Source: JANQIO01 sp038746745 (GTDB lineage: Bacteria; Pseudomonadota; Gammaproteobacteria; Pseudomonadales; Halieaceae). From it: DNA of 64,000 bases. The position numbers and the translations under genes were made by a program. Positions 1 through 8,460 of this stretch are shown here, one piece after another. Positions within the stretch are counted from its first letter, which is position 1, and each line of letters opens with the position of its first letter. The notes under the pieces were generated by a model. It did no database searches, was not told the DNA's origin, and saw nothing but the letters and a program-made list of their open reading frames with translations. Where the stretch lies: the NCBI GenBank assembly GCA_038746745.1, contig JBCDKJ010000005.1, forward strand, positions 36,882 to 100,881, read 5' to 3'.

Positions 1-1083
1 GCCGACAACCTCAGGTTTCCCAAACAAACGCAGATCGGTATCGCTTTCGGAGAGGGCCGCATCGAGGTTTGAAAAGCTGGTCTGTGTGGAGTCGCCTTCC
101 ACCAGAATCACCGCAGATGCAGACGGCCCATGCTGCCGGATGTCCGGTACCGGCAGTCCAAGAATCGCTCTGGCATGCAGAGCGAACTCCGACAGATCCT
201 GAGAAATCAGCGTGACCATGCCCGTATCATGGGGCCGGGGTGACACTTCGCTAAAGAACACCTCGTGGCCGCGTATGAACAGCTCGACGCCGAACAGGCC
301 GCGCCCGCCCAGCGCTGCGGTAACTTGCTCCGCCACCTCTCGCGAACGCAACATGGCTTCGCTGGACATCGCCTGCGGCTGCCAGGATTCACGGTAATCG
401 CCATCTACCTGACGGTGACCAATCGGGTCGCAGAAACTGGTGCCATCCCGATGGCAGACGGTCAGCAGCGTGATCTCATAGTCGAACTCAACGAAGCCCT
501 CGACAATGACTTTGCCACCCCCGGCACGTCCGCCTTCCTGAGCATAGCGCCAGGCACTGTCCAGATCGGCTGCGTTGTGCACTGTACTCTGGCCTTTGCC
601 AGAAGAGCTCATTACCGGCTTGATCACACAGGGCAGCCCGATCTGCTCTATCGCGGCATCGAACTCCTCCCGCGTCTCGGCGAAGCGATAGGGAGAGGTC
701 GGGAGGCCTAGTTCCTCCGCCGCCAGTCGACGAATGCCTTCTCTGTCCATGGTGAGGGACGCTGCACGCGCCGAGGGCACCACGTTGTAACCTTCCTCTT
801 CCAGCTCCACTAATACAGCAGTCGCAATGGCTTCGATTTCCGGGACGATGTAGTGCGGTTTCTCCTTGGCAATCACGCGCCGCAGCTCGTCTCCATCAAG
901 CATGTTGAAAACGTGGGCTCTATCAGCCACCTGCATGGCGGGCGCATTCGAATAGCGGTCGCAGGCAATGACTTCAACGCCGAACCGCTGCAGCTCAAGA
1001 ACCACTTCTTTTCCAAGCTCGCCGGAGCCCAGCATCAATACGCGAGTTGCGGTAGGGCTGAACGGGGTTCCGATAGTGGTCAT
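1..1083 (-). CDS. purT: PurT, formate-dependent GAR transformylase (left-truncated)
   Basis: PurT is the ATP-grasp enzyme that makes formylglycinamide ribonucleotide from GAR, formate and ATP in cytosolic purine synthesis, the folate-independent alternative to PurN. The N-terminal nucleotide-binding stretch GSGELGKE lies at residues 19-26. The ATP-grasp loop KPVMSSSGKGQS lies at about 155-166. Further on come the family's EGFVEFDYEIT, GVELFIRG and EVSPRPHDTGMVT. The reading frame is open to base 1, so 361 of about 392 residues are present and the C-terminus lies outside. The ATG at 1083 is preceded by GGAG at a 6-base spacing and matches the family N-terminus. It overlaps the stop of a possible leader ORF (1080-1142). 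Confidence 0.96.
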   Translation of the reverse strand, partial: MTTIGTPFSPTATRVLMLGSGELGKEVVLELQRFGVEVIACDRYSNAPAMQVADRAHVFNMLDGDELRRVIAKEKPHYIVPEIEAIATAVLVELEEEGYNVVPSARAASLTMDREGIRRLAAEELGLPTSPYRFAETREEFDAAIEQIGLPCVIKPVMSSSGKGQSTVHNAADLDSAWRYAQEGGRAGGGKVIVEGFVEFDYEITLLTVCHRDGTSFCDPIGHRQVDGDYRESWQPQAMSSEAMLRSREVAEQVTAALGGRGLFGVELFIRGHEVFFSEVSPRPHDTGMVTLISQDLSEFALHARAILGLPVPDIRQHGPSASAVILVEGDSTQTSFSNLDAALSESDTDLRLFGKPEVVG

Positions 1084-1142
1084 GACATGCTCCAGCGATG
1101 CCTGCGGGCAACTTGCGGCAGCATGATAAACAGTGGCGCCAT
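1080..1142 (-). CDS. possible 20-residue leader ORF upstream of purT
   Basis: A short ORF begins at ATG 1142, seven bases after a strong GAGGGG ribosome site. It encodes 20 residues (MAPLFIMLPQ, then a basic RRHRW segment) and stops with TGA at 1080-1082, sharing bases with the purT ATG (1081-1083). Such an overlap would let ribosomes ending here restart on purT. There is no run of a regulatory amino acid and no known family, so it could equally be chance. It is reported because its ribosome site is stronger than most in this window. Confidence 0.3.
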   Translation of the reverse strand: MAPLFIMLPQVARRHRWSMS

Positions 1143-1490
1143 GCTTGTCCCCTCGATTCTCTGACTTGCTTGAAAAAAGACGCTGCATAAAAGCTGCCGT
1201 ACAAAAGTTGCTGCCGTAAATCTGAGTCGATAGCATCCGGAATCGCTCTGGGAGTTCCACCTGCGCTTACCCATTGCGTGCGCCTGTCACTGACAGTTGG
1301 GCCGCACTCGGGTCTGAATGCCGCTGAGGTGAACTCGGAATCCCTCAAACCCTTGAAAATGCTGGCTTTGACCCGAACTTATAGCCCTGGCGCTGATCTA
1401 TAGCGGGGTCTGCCCGGCTGGCAGGAACCTGACAGCTCACTAGCGCAGGGCAGCTTGCCTCGACAGAATACAGATGGAGGACCTATCCCA
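1143..1490. other. intergenic region between divergent purT and the moxR operon
   Basis: About 350 bases with no convincing gene; the open frames here are short and resemble no family. It must hold promoters in both directions. A 9-base direct repeat GCTGCCGTA occurs at 1193-1201 and 1210-1218 in an A/T-richer patch upstream of purT. I found no match to the E. coli PurR box ACGCAAACGTTTGCGT and no clear -35/-10 pair. Confidence 0.5.
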
Positions 1491-2450
1491 GTGACACACA
1501 GGGAACATATCGTCGCCCTTGAGCAGTGGCTGACGCAGCAAATCATCGGCCAGTCTGCGCTGGTCAAGCGTCTGCTCATCGCCCTGCTTGCCGACGGCCA
1601 CTTGCTGGTAGAAGGCGCCCCGGGGCTGGCCAAGACTCGCGCTATAAAGTCACTGGCGGACGGCATAGAAGGCAGCTTTCATCGCATTCAGTTTACGCCC
1701 GACCTGCTGCCTGGCGACGTCACCGGCACCGAAATCTACCGCCCCCAGGAAGCGGCTTTTCACTTTCAGCAGGGGCCTGTTTTCAACAATCTCATTCTCG
1801 CCGACGAAATCAATCGTGCGCCAGCGAAGGTGCAGTCCGCCCTGCTTGAAGCCATGGCCGAGCGGCAGGTTAGCGTGGGCAGCGAAACCTATCCTCTGCC
1901 TCCGCTGTTTCTGGTGATGGCGACCCAAAACCCGATTGAACAGGAAGGTACCTATCCCCTGCCGGAAGCTCAGCTGGACCGCTTCCTGCTACACGTTTTT
2001 GTCGACTACCCAGACCGCGAGGCCGAGGCTGGCATTCTGCGGCTGGCCCGCAACGAGGCCAGCGCCAGTAGCGACATCCCGCCACCACAGCTACCGCAGG
2101 ATGCGGTGTTTGCTGCACGTCAGGCGGTGTTGGCGCTGCATATGGCAGAACCCGTTGAGCAGTACATCGTCGAACTGATCATTGCGACCCGAGATCCGAG
2201 CCCCTACTCGGAAGAGCTCGCTGGCTGGCTGGACTACGGTGCCAGCCCCCGCGCTACCATCGCTCTAGATCGCTGCGCGCGCGCCCATGCGTGGCTACGC
2301 GGTAGCGATTTCGTCACACCGGACGATGTCCAGGCGGTAGTGCATGACGTGCTGCGACACCGACTCATTTTAAGCTTCGAAGCTGAGGCCAATGGCATTA
2401 CCGCCAACCGTGCCATCGACGAACTGGTGGCGAGAGTGCCCGCTGCCTGA
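1491..2450 (+). CDS. MoxR-family AAA+ ATPase
   Basis: Cytosolic AAA+ ATPase of the MoxR type, 319 residues, thought to act as a chaperone or remodelling factor with the von Willebrand (VWA) proteins encoded after it. Walker A GAPGLAKT is at residues 42-49 and Walker B LILADE at 101-106. The MoxR sensor segment ATQNPIEQEGTYPLPEAQ follows, then the C-terminal lid with YGASPRA. GTG 1491 was chosen as start because GGAGGA stands 9 bases before it; an in-frame TTG at 1455 lacks a site. First gene of a six-gene run (1491-8392) in which most junctions overlap. Substrate unknown. Confidence 0.92.
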   Translation: MTHREHIVALEQWLTQQIIGQSALVKRLLIALLADGHLLVEGAPGLAKTRAIKSLADGIEGSFHRIQFTPDLLPGDVTGTEIYRPQEAAFHFQQGPVFNNLILADEINRAPAKVQSALLEAMAERQVSVGSETYPLPPLFLVMATQNPIEQEGTYPLPEAQLDRFLLHVFVDYPDREAEAGILRLARNEASASSDIPPPQLPQDAVFAARQAVLALHMAEPVEQYIVELIIATRDPSPYSEELAGWLDYGASPRATIALDRCARAHAWLRGSDFVTPDDVQAVVHDVLRHRLILSFEAEANGITANRAIDELVARVPAA

Positions 2451-2451
2451 G

Positions 2452-3399
2452 ATGGCCGCTGCTCCGGACAAAGCGCCTGCCTCGGGTGCCTATAGCAACC
2501 TGGCTGAGTTGATCGAGCAGCGCTACGCCGCCAGCAGCATCGACCTGGGCCAGCGCAAACGCGCGCTAAGCCTGTTGTCTGGCCCTAACAAAACCAACTT
2601 TCGCGGTCGCGGGATCGACTTTGAGGAAGTGCGTGCCTACCAACCCGGCGACGATATTCGCACGATCGATTGGCGCATCACAGCGCGCACTGGCGAAGCC
2701 CACACCAAGCTGTTCCGGGAGGAGCGCGAGCGGCAGGTTCTGATTTGCGTAGACCAACGCAACTCCATGTTCTTTGGCAGTCAGCACTGCTGCAAGTCGG
2801 TACTAGCGGCACGTCTGGCTGCACTGCTGGCGTGGTCGGCACTCAACCGCGGAGATCGTCTTGGCGGTCTGGTATTTTCTGAAACCCGTCATGAGGACAT
2901 TCGACCACGCCGTTCCCGACGCGCGGTCCTGGGCCTGTTAAGCGCACTGGCCGAAATGAATCAGGCGCTGCCGCTAGACATCAATGAGCCCGCCCTTAGC
3001 TTCGCCGATACGCTGACGGAACTGCGACGTATTGCCCGCCCCGGAAGCTCACTCTATATCGTCAGCGATTTCCATGGTGCGCTGGACGAAGCCGCGACCG
3101 AGCAGTTGGATCGACTGGCGCGACATCTGGAAATTACGGCGCTGCACTGCTCTGATCCGCTGGAGCGTCGTCTGCCTGACAGCGGCCGCTATGCGGTCAC
3201 GGACGGTCAGCGCCGGGCGCAGCTATTCACCGGCGACCGGCAGTTGCAGAGCCAATTCGCCAGCCGCTTTCAGCAACAGCTGGACAGCTTGCAGCAAGCC
3301 CTGGGGCGGCTGGGCATACCATTGATTGAAGCCTCCACCGACGAATCTCCCCTGGCACAGCTACAGGCCTACTATGCCGGCACGGGGGCACGCCGCTGA
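2452..3399 (+). CDS. DUF58 domain protein of the moxR/bat operon
   Basis: 315-residue protein with the DUF58 signature at residues 53-80 (GIDFEEVRAYQPGDDIRTID, then WRITARTGE), followed by a VWA-like fold region (VLICVDQRNSM, then LYIVSDFHG). DUF58 proteins always travel with MoxR ATPases and are presumed partners or targets; no reaction is known. The ATG at 2452 lies one base after the moxR stop. An earlier in-frame ATG at 2392 would overlap moxR by 59 bases and adds unconserved residues, so it was rejected. The last base of the TGA is the first base of the next gene's ATG. Confidence 0.88.
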   Translation: MAAAPDKAPASGAYSNLAELIEQRYAASSIDLGQRKRALSLLSGPNKTNFRGRGIDFEEVRAYQPGDDIRTIDWRITARTGEAHTKLFREERERQVLICVDQRNSMFFGSQHCCKSVLAARLAALLAWSALNRGDRLGGLVFSETRHEDIRPRRSRRAVLGLLSALAEMNQALPLDINEPALSFADTLTELRRIARPGSSLYIVSDFHGALDEAATEQLDRLARHLEITALHCSDPLERRLPDSGRYAVTDGQRRAQLFTGDRQLQSQFASRFQQQLDSLQQALGRLGIPLIEASTDESPLAQLQAYYAGTGARR

Positions 3400-3887
3400 T
3401 GCAGCCGCAGGACCCCCTGGCGCAATTGCGCGACATCCACCTGCCGGAGTCAGTGAGCGCCTGGCCGCCCGGCCCGGGCTGGTGGGTGCTGGCGCTACTC
3501 CTGCTTCTGCTCATTGCAGCCATCACACTGTGGCTATGGCGGCGCCATCGCAGCAATGCCTGGCGCAGGGAGGCGCTGGCAGCGCTGGACGCTGCCTTTC
3601 AGGAGTGGCAGTCGGAGGGAGATAGCGCTCAATTTTTACAGGCTAGTCAGGTGGTATTGAAACGCGCTGCCCTGCGCCAGTTCCCCAACTACGATGTTGC
3701 AAGACTGTCGGGGACCGATTGGGACGCCTTTCTGGATCGGCAGTGGCGCAAACCCCCGGAGACCGGGTTTGCCAGTCTGGGGCTGGCGGAGTGTTCCTAC
3801 CAGTCGCAACCTGAATTGGCTGAGCCCGCACAGTATTCTGATCTGTGCCGCCGCTGGCTTAAGCAATTGGCAGCGATCCCATGCTAG
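3399..3887 (+). CDS. DUF4381 single-pass membrane protein
   Basis: 162-residue protein with one transmembrane helix at about residues 28-48 (WWVLALLLLLLIAAITLWLW) between a short N-terminal segment (QDPLAQLRDIHLPESVSAWP) and a cytosolic domain. This is the layout of DUF4381 proteins found third or fourth in moxR/bat operons. It presumably anchors part of the VWA complex at the inner membrane. Its start codon overlaps the stop of the DUF58 gene by one base and its stop overlaps the next gene's start by 7 bases, so it is translationally coupled on both sides. Confidence 0.82.
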   Translation: MQPQDPLAQLRDIHLPESVSAWPPGPGWWVLALLLLLLIAAITLWLWRRHRSNAWRREALAALDAAFQEWQSEGDSAQFLQASQVVLKRAALRQFPNYDVARLSGTDWDAFLDRQWRKPPETGFASLGLAECSYQSQPELAEPAQYSDLCRRWLKQLAAIPC

Positions 3888-4876
3888 CGCTGCAATGGCC
3901 TATGAGCTTTCTGTTATTGCCGCTGCCCTGGCTGATTTGGCGCTTCTGGCCAATAGCGGGCTCCGAAGATGCGGCACTGCGGGCACCCTTTTTCGATAGC
4001 TGGCAGGCGCTGCAGGGTGGCAGTAGCACCGGTCGCACAGGCAGCTGGTTTGCTGGTCTTTTACTCATCTTTATCTGGTTCGCCCTGCTGCTGGCCGTCG
4101 CAAGACCTACCTGGATAGGTGAGCCCATCACACTGCCGGCCAGCGGTCGCGACCTATTGCTGGCGGTAGATTTATCTGGCTCCATGCAGGTTGAGGACAT
4201 GCAGGTAGGGCAACAGACCGTGACCCGTATTGCGGCTGTTAAGCAGGTGGTCGGCGATTTTATTGAACGTCGCAAGGGTGACCGCTTGGGCCTGATACTG
4301 TTTGGCAGCAATGCCTATGTCCAGGCGCCACTGACCTTTGATCGCGCTACCGTCCGCCGCTTTCTGCGCGAAGCCCAGCTCGGTTTCGCAGGGCGGGAAA
4401 CGGCAATTGGTGATGCCATTGGCCTCGCCGTCAAGCGATTACGCGAGCGCCCTGCCGCCAGTCGCGTGCTCATTCTGCTCACCGACGGCGCGCATAACGC
4501 AGGTCAGGTACAGCCCTTTGACGCGGCGCGACTGGCGGCAGATAACGGCGTCAAAATTCACACCATTGGCATCGGTGCAGACCAAATGGTGCGACCAGGT
4601 ATTTTTGGTTCCAGCTTCGGCTCACAGGTGGTCAACCCCTCGCGCGATCTGGATGAACGCACGCTGCGCCAGATTGCCAACATGACCGGCGGCAATTATT
4701 TCCGCGCTCGGGACCCGGCTGAACTGGTCAACATTTACGAGTTGCTGGATCAACTGGAGCCTGTAGAACAGGAAAACCAGAGTTATAGACCCCAGAAAAG
4801 CCTGTTTCACCTGCCTCTGGCACTGGCCTTCGCGCTTAGTCTTCTATTGGGGCTGACACGGGGGCTAAGATTTTGA
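3881..4876 (+). CDS. BatA-like VWA domain membrane protein
   Basis: 331 residues. Hydrophobic helices at about 5-25 and 57-75, a periplasm- or cytosol-facing VWA domain, and a last helix at about 311-329 (LPLALAFALSLLLGLTRG) give the BatA layout. The metal-ion-dependent adhesion site DLSGSM has Asp97, Ser99 and Ser101, and the domain continues with LILFGSNAYVQAPLT and LTDGAHNAG. Bat proteins were named for Bacteroides aerotolerance; in proteobacteria the operon is linked to stress and envelope integrity, with the mechanism unknown. Start ATG 3881 overlaps the previous gene by 7 bases. Confidence 0.88.
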   Translation: MLALQWPMSFLLLPLPWLIWRFWPIAGSEDAALRAPFFDSWQALQGGSSTGRTGSWFAGLLLIFIWFALLLAVARPTWIGEPITLPASGRDLLLAVDLSGSMQVEDMQVGQQTVTRIAAVKQVVGDFIERRKGDRLGLILFGSNAYVQAPLTFDRATVRRFLREAQLGFAGRETAIGDAIGLAVKRLRERPAASRVLILLTDGAHNAGQVQPFDAARLAADNGVKIHTIGIGADQMVRPGIFGSSFGSQVVNPSRDLDERTLRQIANMTGGNYFRARDPAELVNIYELLDQLEPVEQENQSYRPQKSLFHLPLALAFALSLLLGLTRGLRF

Positions 4877-6723
4877 ACGATCTTCTCAGCCAGTTTCATT
4901 TCATCCGCCCACTGTGGCTGTGGGGAATACTGCCTGCCCTGCTGGTTGCGCTGTTGCTTTGGCGACAGTTGCGCGCTGGACGTGCCTGGTCCGCCGTGAT
5001 TTCGGCAGAACTACTACCCCACCTGTTAAGCGACGGTCACACCGGCGGGCCCACTAAACTGCCCCTGTGGGTACTACTGTGCGGCTGGCTGCTGGCCGTT
5101 GTGGCACTGGCTGGCCCCAGTTGGGAGCGACTACCCCAACCTGTGGAGCGGCGCGAAAACGCCCTGGTGGTCCTGTTTGACCTCAGCCTGTCCATGAACG
5201 TTGAGGACATTTCTCCGTCACGCCTGGTGCGCAGCCGTCAGAAACTACTGGACCTGCTCGCCATGAAAACCGAGGGCACCACTGGGCTGGTCGCCTACGC
5301 CGGCGACGCCCATGTGGTGAGCCCTCTCACTGACGACCTGCGCACCGTGGCCAACCTGCTGCCTGCGCTATCTCCAGAGATCATGCCCGTCAAAGGCAGC
5401 CGACCGGCGCGCGCCCTGGAACAGGCGGTTCGGCTGCTGCGAGACAGTGGCCTGGAGCACGGTCAGATATTGCTGGTGACCGATGGCATCCACAGGGGTG
5501 ACGAGGAAGATATCGCTGAGCTGCTGGAAGGAACACGCTATCGTCTCTCTGTACTGGGCGTGGGCACCGATGACGGCGGACCCATACCCACTGCGACCGG
5601 CTTCCTGCGAGATAACAGCAATAATATTGTTATCGCGAGCCTTGATCGCGAGCCGCTGCGCGAGCTCGCAGCACAGTTTGGTGGCAGCTACAGTGACCTT
5701 GAACTGAGTGATCGAGATATCAACCAAATTCTCAACACGCGGCTGTGGGATGACCTGGAGTCAGAACAGATTCTGGATCGCAGCGTCGACACCTGGGCTG
5801 ATCGCGGCTATTGGCTGGCGCTGCTACTGATCCCCATGGCGCTGGGTGCGTTCAGGCGCGGCTGGCTTTTGTGCCTGTTGTTATTACCCATGGCCGAACC
5901 TGGCCAGGCGCAGGACTGGCAGCAACTCTTCCAAAACCGGGATCAGCGAGGCCAGCAGCTATTGGAAGCGGGGGATGCAGCCGCCGCTGCTGAAACCTTC
6001 AAACGACAGGATTGGGCCGCCGCCGCCCGCTACCAGGCCGGTGACTATGAGTCGGCGCTGGACTATTACCAGCAACGGGATACTGCCGACGACTGGTACA
6101 ACCGGGGTAACAGCCTGGCGAAGGCAGGGGAACTCGAAGCTGCTATCAATGCCTATGACGAAGCGCTGCAGCGCTCGGCGGATATGGAGGATGCACAGTT
6201 TAACAAGGCACTGGTTGAGCAACTGCTTCAACAGCAGCAACAGCAGCAGCAGAACTCCGAGCAAAATCAGCAGCAGGATGATCAGGGCGAGCAACAGCAA
6301 CAGGAGAATAGCGATCAGTCCTCTGGTCAAAACAGCGACACAGGAGAATCTGACAGCAACGAAGAGCAGGCACAGAACTCATCGGGAGATGAGAGAGAAC
6401 CGCAGGACAGTGAGCAGCAATCACAGTCGCAATCCGGCAAGCAGGAGGATTCCGAGCAGGGCGAGACACCGCAGCAGGCAGAGAGTGCGGACAGTGATGA
6501 GGAGCAGAACAAGGAAACGCAACAGGCCAACGCCAGCGAGGCGCAGGACGACGGCGAACGGGAGCGCGATATGGCGAATGAGCAATGGCTGCGCCGCATA
6601 CCCGATGACCCCTCGGGGCTGCTGCGACGCAAATTTCAGTACCAATCCAGGTTGCGTCAGCGCGAAGGAGCGCTGGACAGCAACGGCTACCCGATAGAGG
6701 ACGACGATGCGACACGTTGGTAA
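4873..6723 (+). CDS. BatB-BatC fusion: VWA domain plus TPR protein with Gln/Glu-rich tail
   Basis: 616 residues that join two proteins usually described separately. The N-terminal part is BatB: helices at about 12-30 and 65-82, a VWA metal site DLSLSM (Asp103, Ser105, Ser107) and a helix near 313-335. The second part is BatC: tetratricopeptide repeats at about 355-445 (DWYNRGNSLAKAGELEAAI). The last 170 residues are Gln/Glu/Ser-rich and disordered and end in a short basic segment (RRKFQYQSRLRQR). The start is a TTG at 4873 overlapping the previous stop by 4 bases; no ATG is nearby. The next gene starts 17 bases before this one ends. Confidence 0.87.
   Translation: MNDLLSQFHFIRPLWLWGILPALLVALLLWRQLRAGRAWSAVISAELLPHLLSDGHTGGPTKLPLWVLLCGWLLAVVALAGPSWERLPQPVERRENALVVLFDLSLSMNVEDISPSRLVRSRQKLLDLLAMKTEGTTGLVAYAGDAHVVSPLTDDLRTVANLLPALSPEIMPVKGSRPARALEQAVRLLRDSGLEHGQILLVTDGIHRGDEEDIAELLEGTRYRLSVLGVGTDDGGPIPTATGFLRDNSNNIVIASLDREPLRELAAQFGGSYSDLELSDRDINQILNTRLWDDLESEQILDRSVDTWADRGYWLALLLIPMALGAFRRGWLLCLLLLPMAEPGQAQDWQQLFQNRDQRGQQLLEAGDAAAAAETFKRQDWAAAARYQAGDYESALDYYQQRDTADDWYNRGNSLAKAGELEAAINAYDEALQRSADMEDAQFNKALVEQLLQQQQQQQQNSEQNQQQDDQGEQQQQENSDQSSGQNSDTGESDSNEEQAQNSSGDEREPQDSEQQSQSQSGKQEDSEQGETPQQAESADSDEEQNKETQQANASEAQDDGERERDMANEQWLRRIPDDPSGLLRRKFQYQSRLRQREGALDSNGYPIEDDDATRW
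6216..6560 (+). repeat. CAG/CAA-rich low-complexity coding stretch
   Basis: Inside the BatB-BatC gene the DNA becomes a run of CAG and CAA codons (8 Gln in a row near 6229-6252) followed by imperfect GAG/CAG/AGC patterns. It encodes the Gln/Glu/Ser tail of the protein. Because of the skewed composition, other frames stay open for hundreds of bases here; these are artefacts, not genes. Confidence 0.85.
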
Positions 6724-8392
6724 GAGCTGCCTGTTGCTTGCTTTGTTCATGCAGGCGTCAATGCTGCAGGCCGCAGTCACCGCCACCACAGACCGAAGCG
6801 TGATGACCATGGCCGACACTCTGGTTCTGACCTTGCAGGCAGATGCCGGGGAGGATATCAGCAGCGCAGACCTGAGCCCGCTGTTGCGAAACTTCTCGAT
6901 AGAGAGTGAGCGCAGCTCGCGCAGTATGTCCATTATTAACGGCCGCAGTCAAAGCAGCGTTAAACGTATCATCGAGTTGCTTCCTCAACGGGTGGGCAGC
7001 CTGCGCATACCCGCGCTGGACGTTGACGGCGTACGCACGCACCCTCTGGTGATAGAAGTGCTGCCAGCCCCTCAGGGTATTGATAGCAGTCAGGATGTAT
7101 TCGTCGAATCTGAGGTGGATAAAGACTGGGTCTACGTGCAGTCGCAGCTGATTCACACCTTCCGCATCTACCAGGCCATCGAACTCACAGACCGGGGACG
7201 CTCTCAGCTGGAGGTAGCGGACGCTGTGGTAGAGGAACTGGATCCGGTAGTGTTCCAACGCGTTATAAATGGACGACCCTACCGGGTGATCGAGGTGAAG
7301 CACGCTGTCTTCCCGCAGGCCAGCGGCGAGATCACGCTCCCCGCCATGTCATTCAATGGCCGCAGAGAACTCAATCGCAGCACCCTGTTCAGCTTTGGCA
7401 GCGGCGAAATGCTGCGTCGTCGCAGTGCGCCGATTACTGTTGAAGTGAGACCTGTTCCTGCAGGCTACCCCGACTCAGCCTGGCTACCCGCCTCGTCATT
7501 GCGATTGGAGGAAAGCTGGTCATCTGAGCCCGACAGTCTGACTGTCGGTGACTCTGTCACACGCAGCTTTACGCTTATCGCAGAGGGCATTGATGCGAGT
7601 CTGTTGCCTCAGATTGAGCAAGCGGACGTGCCGGGAGTGCGCGTTTATCCGGACCAACCTCAAACCGAAAACCGGCCCAGTGAACGGGGCGTTACCGGCA
7701 CCGCCACCAGCACGGCAGCGCTGCTCATTACAGAGCCGGGCCAGTTTACGCTGCCGCCGGTCAGACTGCCCTGGTGGGATACCACCAAGGACACGCTGCG
7801 CTATGCAGAGTTACCCGCACGCACCATCACGGTAAAAGGCGCCCCTGCAAGCGCTGGCGACACGCCCGCCGGCGCCGTGGCATTTGAGGCCGCACCGAAG
7901 CAAACAGGGCTTGTCATGCCGTCAACGCCAACATCCAGTGTTGCGAACCCCTGGATGTGGAGCACCCTTGCGGCAATGTTTGGCTGGCTGCTCACCCTGC
8001 TGTGGCTACTGATTCGAAAGGGCGCGGCAGACACAAAGCCAGACACGGCCCGCAGCGACATCACTGCTAACGAGTCCACTCTGTTTACCGCTTTCGCAAA
8101 AAGCTGTAAATCGAATCACGCCACTGAAGCGCGTGGCCATCTGCGGTCCTGGGCCAGACTCAAGATGGGCTGGCAGCGGAGGCCCACGCTGGCTGAGATT
8201 GCGGCGGCCTTTGATTCAGATAGTCTTTCGACAGAGCTGACGACCCTGGACAGTGCGCTGTATAGCAATGCGGCCGCTACCGAGTGGCGAGGCAGTGCTT
8301 TACTGGCCGCAGTGACAGCGCTGCGCAAAACCTCATTGCAGGGCAAGGGCGCGAGACCAGCTCTACCGCCCCTGTATAGCAGCCACGCCTAG
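6707..8392 (+). CDS. BatD-like protein (oxygen tolerance family)
   Basis: 561 residues. A cleavable signal peptide (ends near ASMLQA, residue 22) is followed by a long beta-rich periplasmic part with the BatD pattern (VTATTDRSVMTMADTLVLTL; FSIESERSS). One transmembrane helix lies at about 416-436 (MWSTLAAMFGWLLTLLWLLI), then a helical cytosolic tail. BatD proteins are periplasmic partners of the BatA/BatB VWA proteins; their activity is unknown. ATG 6707 has GAGGA close before it and overlaps the previous gene by 17 bases. Last gene of the operon. Confidence 0.86.
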   Translation: MRHVGKSCLLLALFMQASMLQAAVTATTDRSVMTMADTLVLTLQADAGEDISSADLSPLLRNFSIESERSSRSMSIINGRSQSSVKRIIELLPQRVGSLRIPALDVDGVRTHPLVIEVLPAPQGIDSSQDVFVESEVDKDWVYVQSQLIHTFRIYQAIELTDRGRSQLEVADAVVEELDPVVFQRVINGRPYRVIEVKHAVFPQASGEITLPAMSFNGRRELNRSTLFSFGSGEMLRRRSAPITVEVRPVPAGYPDSAWLPASSLRLEESWSSEPDSLTVGDSVTRSFTLIAEGIDASLLPQIEQADVPGVRVYPDQPQTENRPSERGVTGTATSTAALLITEPGQFTLPPVRLPWWDTTKDTLRYAELPARTITVKGAPASAGDTPAGAVAFEAAPKQTGLVMPSTPTSSVANPWMWSTLAAMFGWLLTLLWLLIRKGAADTKPDTARSDITANESTLFTAFAKSCKSNHATEARGHLRSWARLKMGWQRRPTLAEIAAAFDSDSLSTELTTLDSALYSNAAATEWRGSALLAAVTALRKTSLQGKGARPALPPLYSSHA

Positions 8393-8460
8393 CGCAGTCG
8401 CTTGCCAGGGTCAGGCGCGCTCAACATCCACCCAGCCGACAAGGCGCGTACACTAGGCCT

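Noticed and set aside
1143..1490. PurR operator upstream of purT
   Set aside because: No palindrome close to the E. coli PurR consensus was found in the gap.
5846..6697. 283-residue open frame on the + strand inside the BatB-BatC gene
   Set aside because: It comes from the CAG/CAA-rich composition; the translation is Arg/Ser/Asn-rich noise and the BatB-BatC frame has clear VWA and TPR domains.
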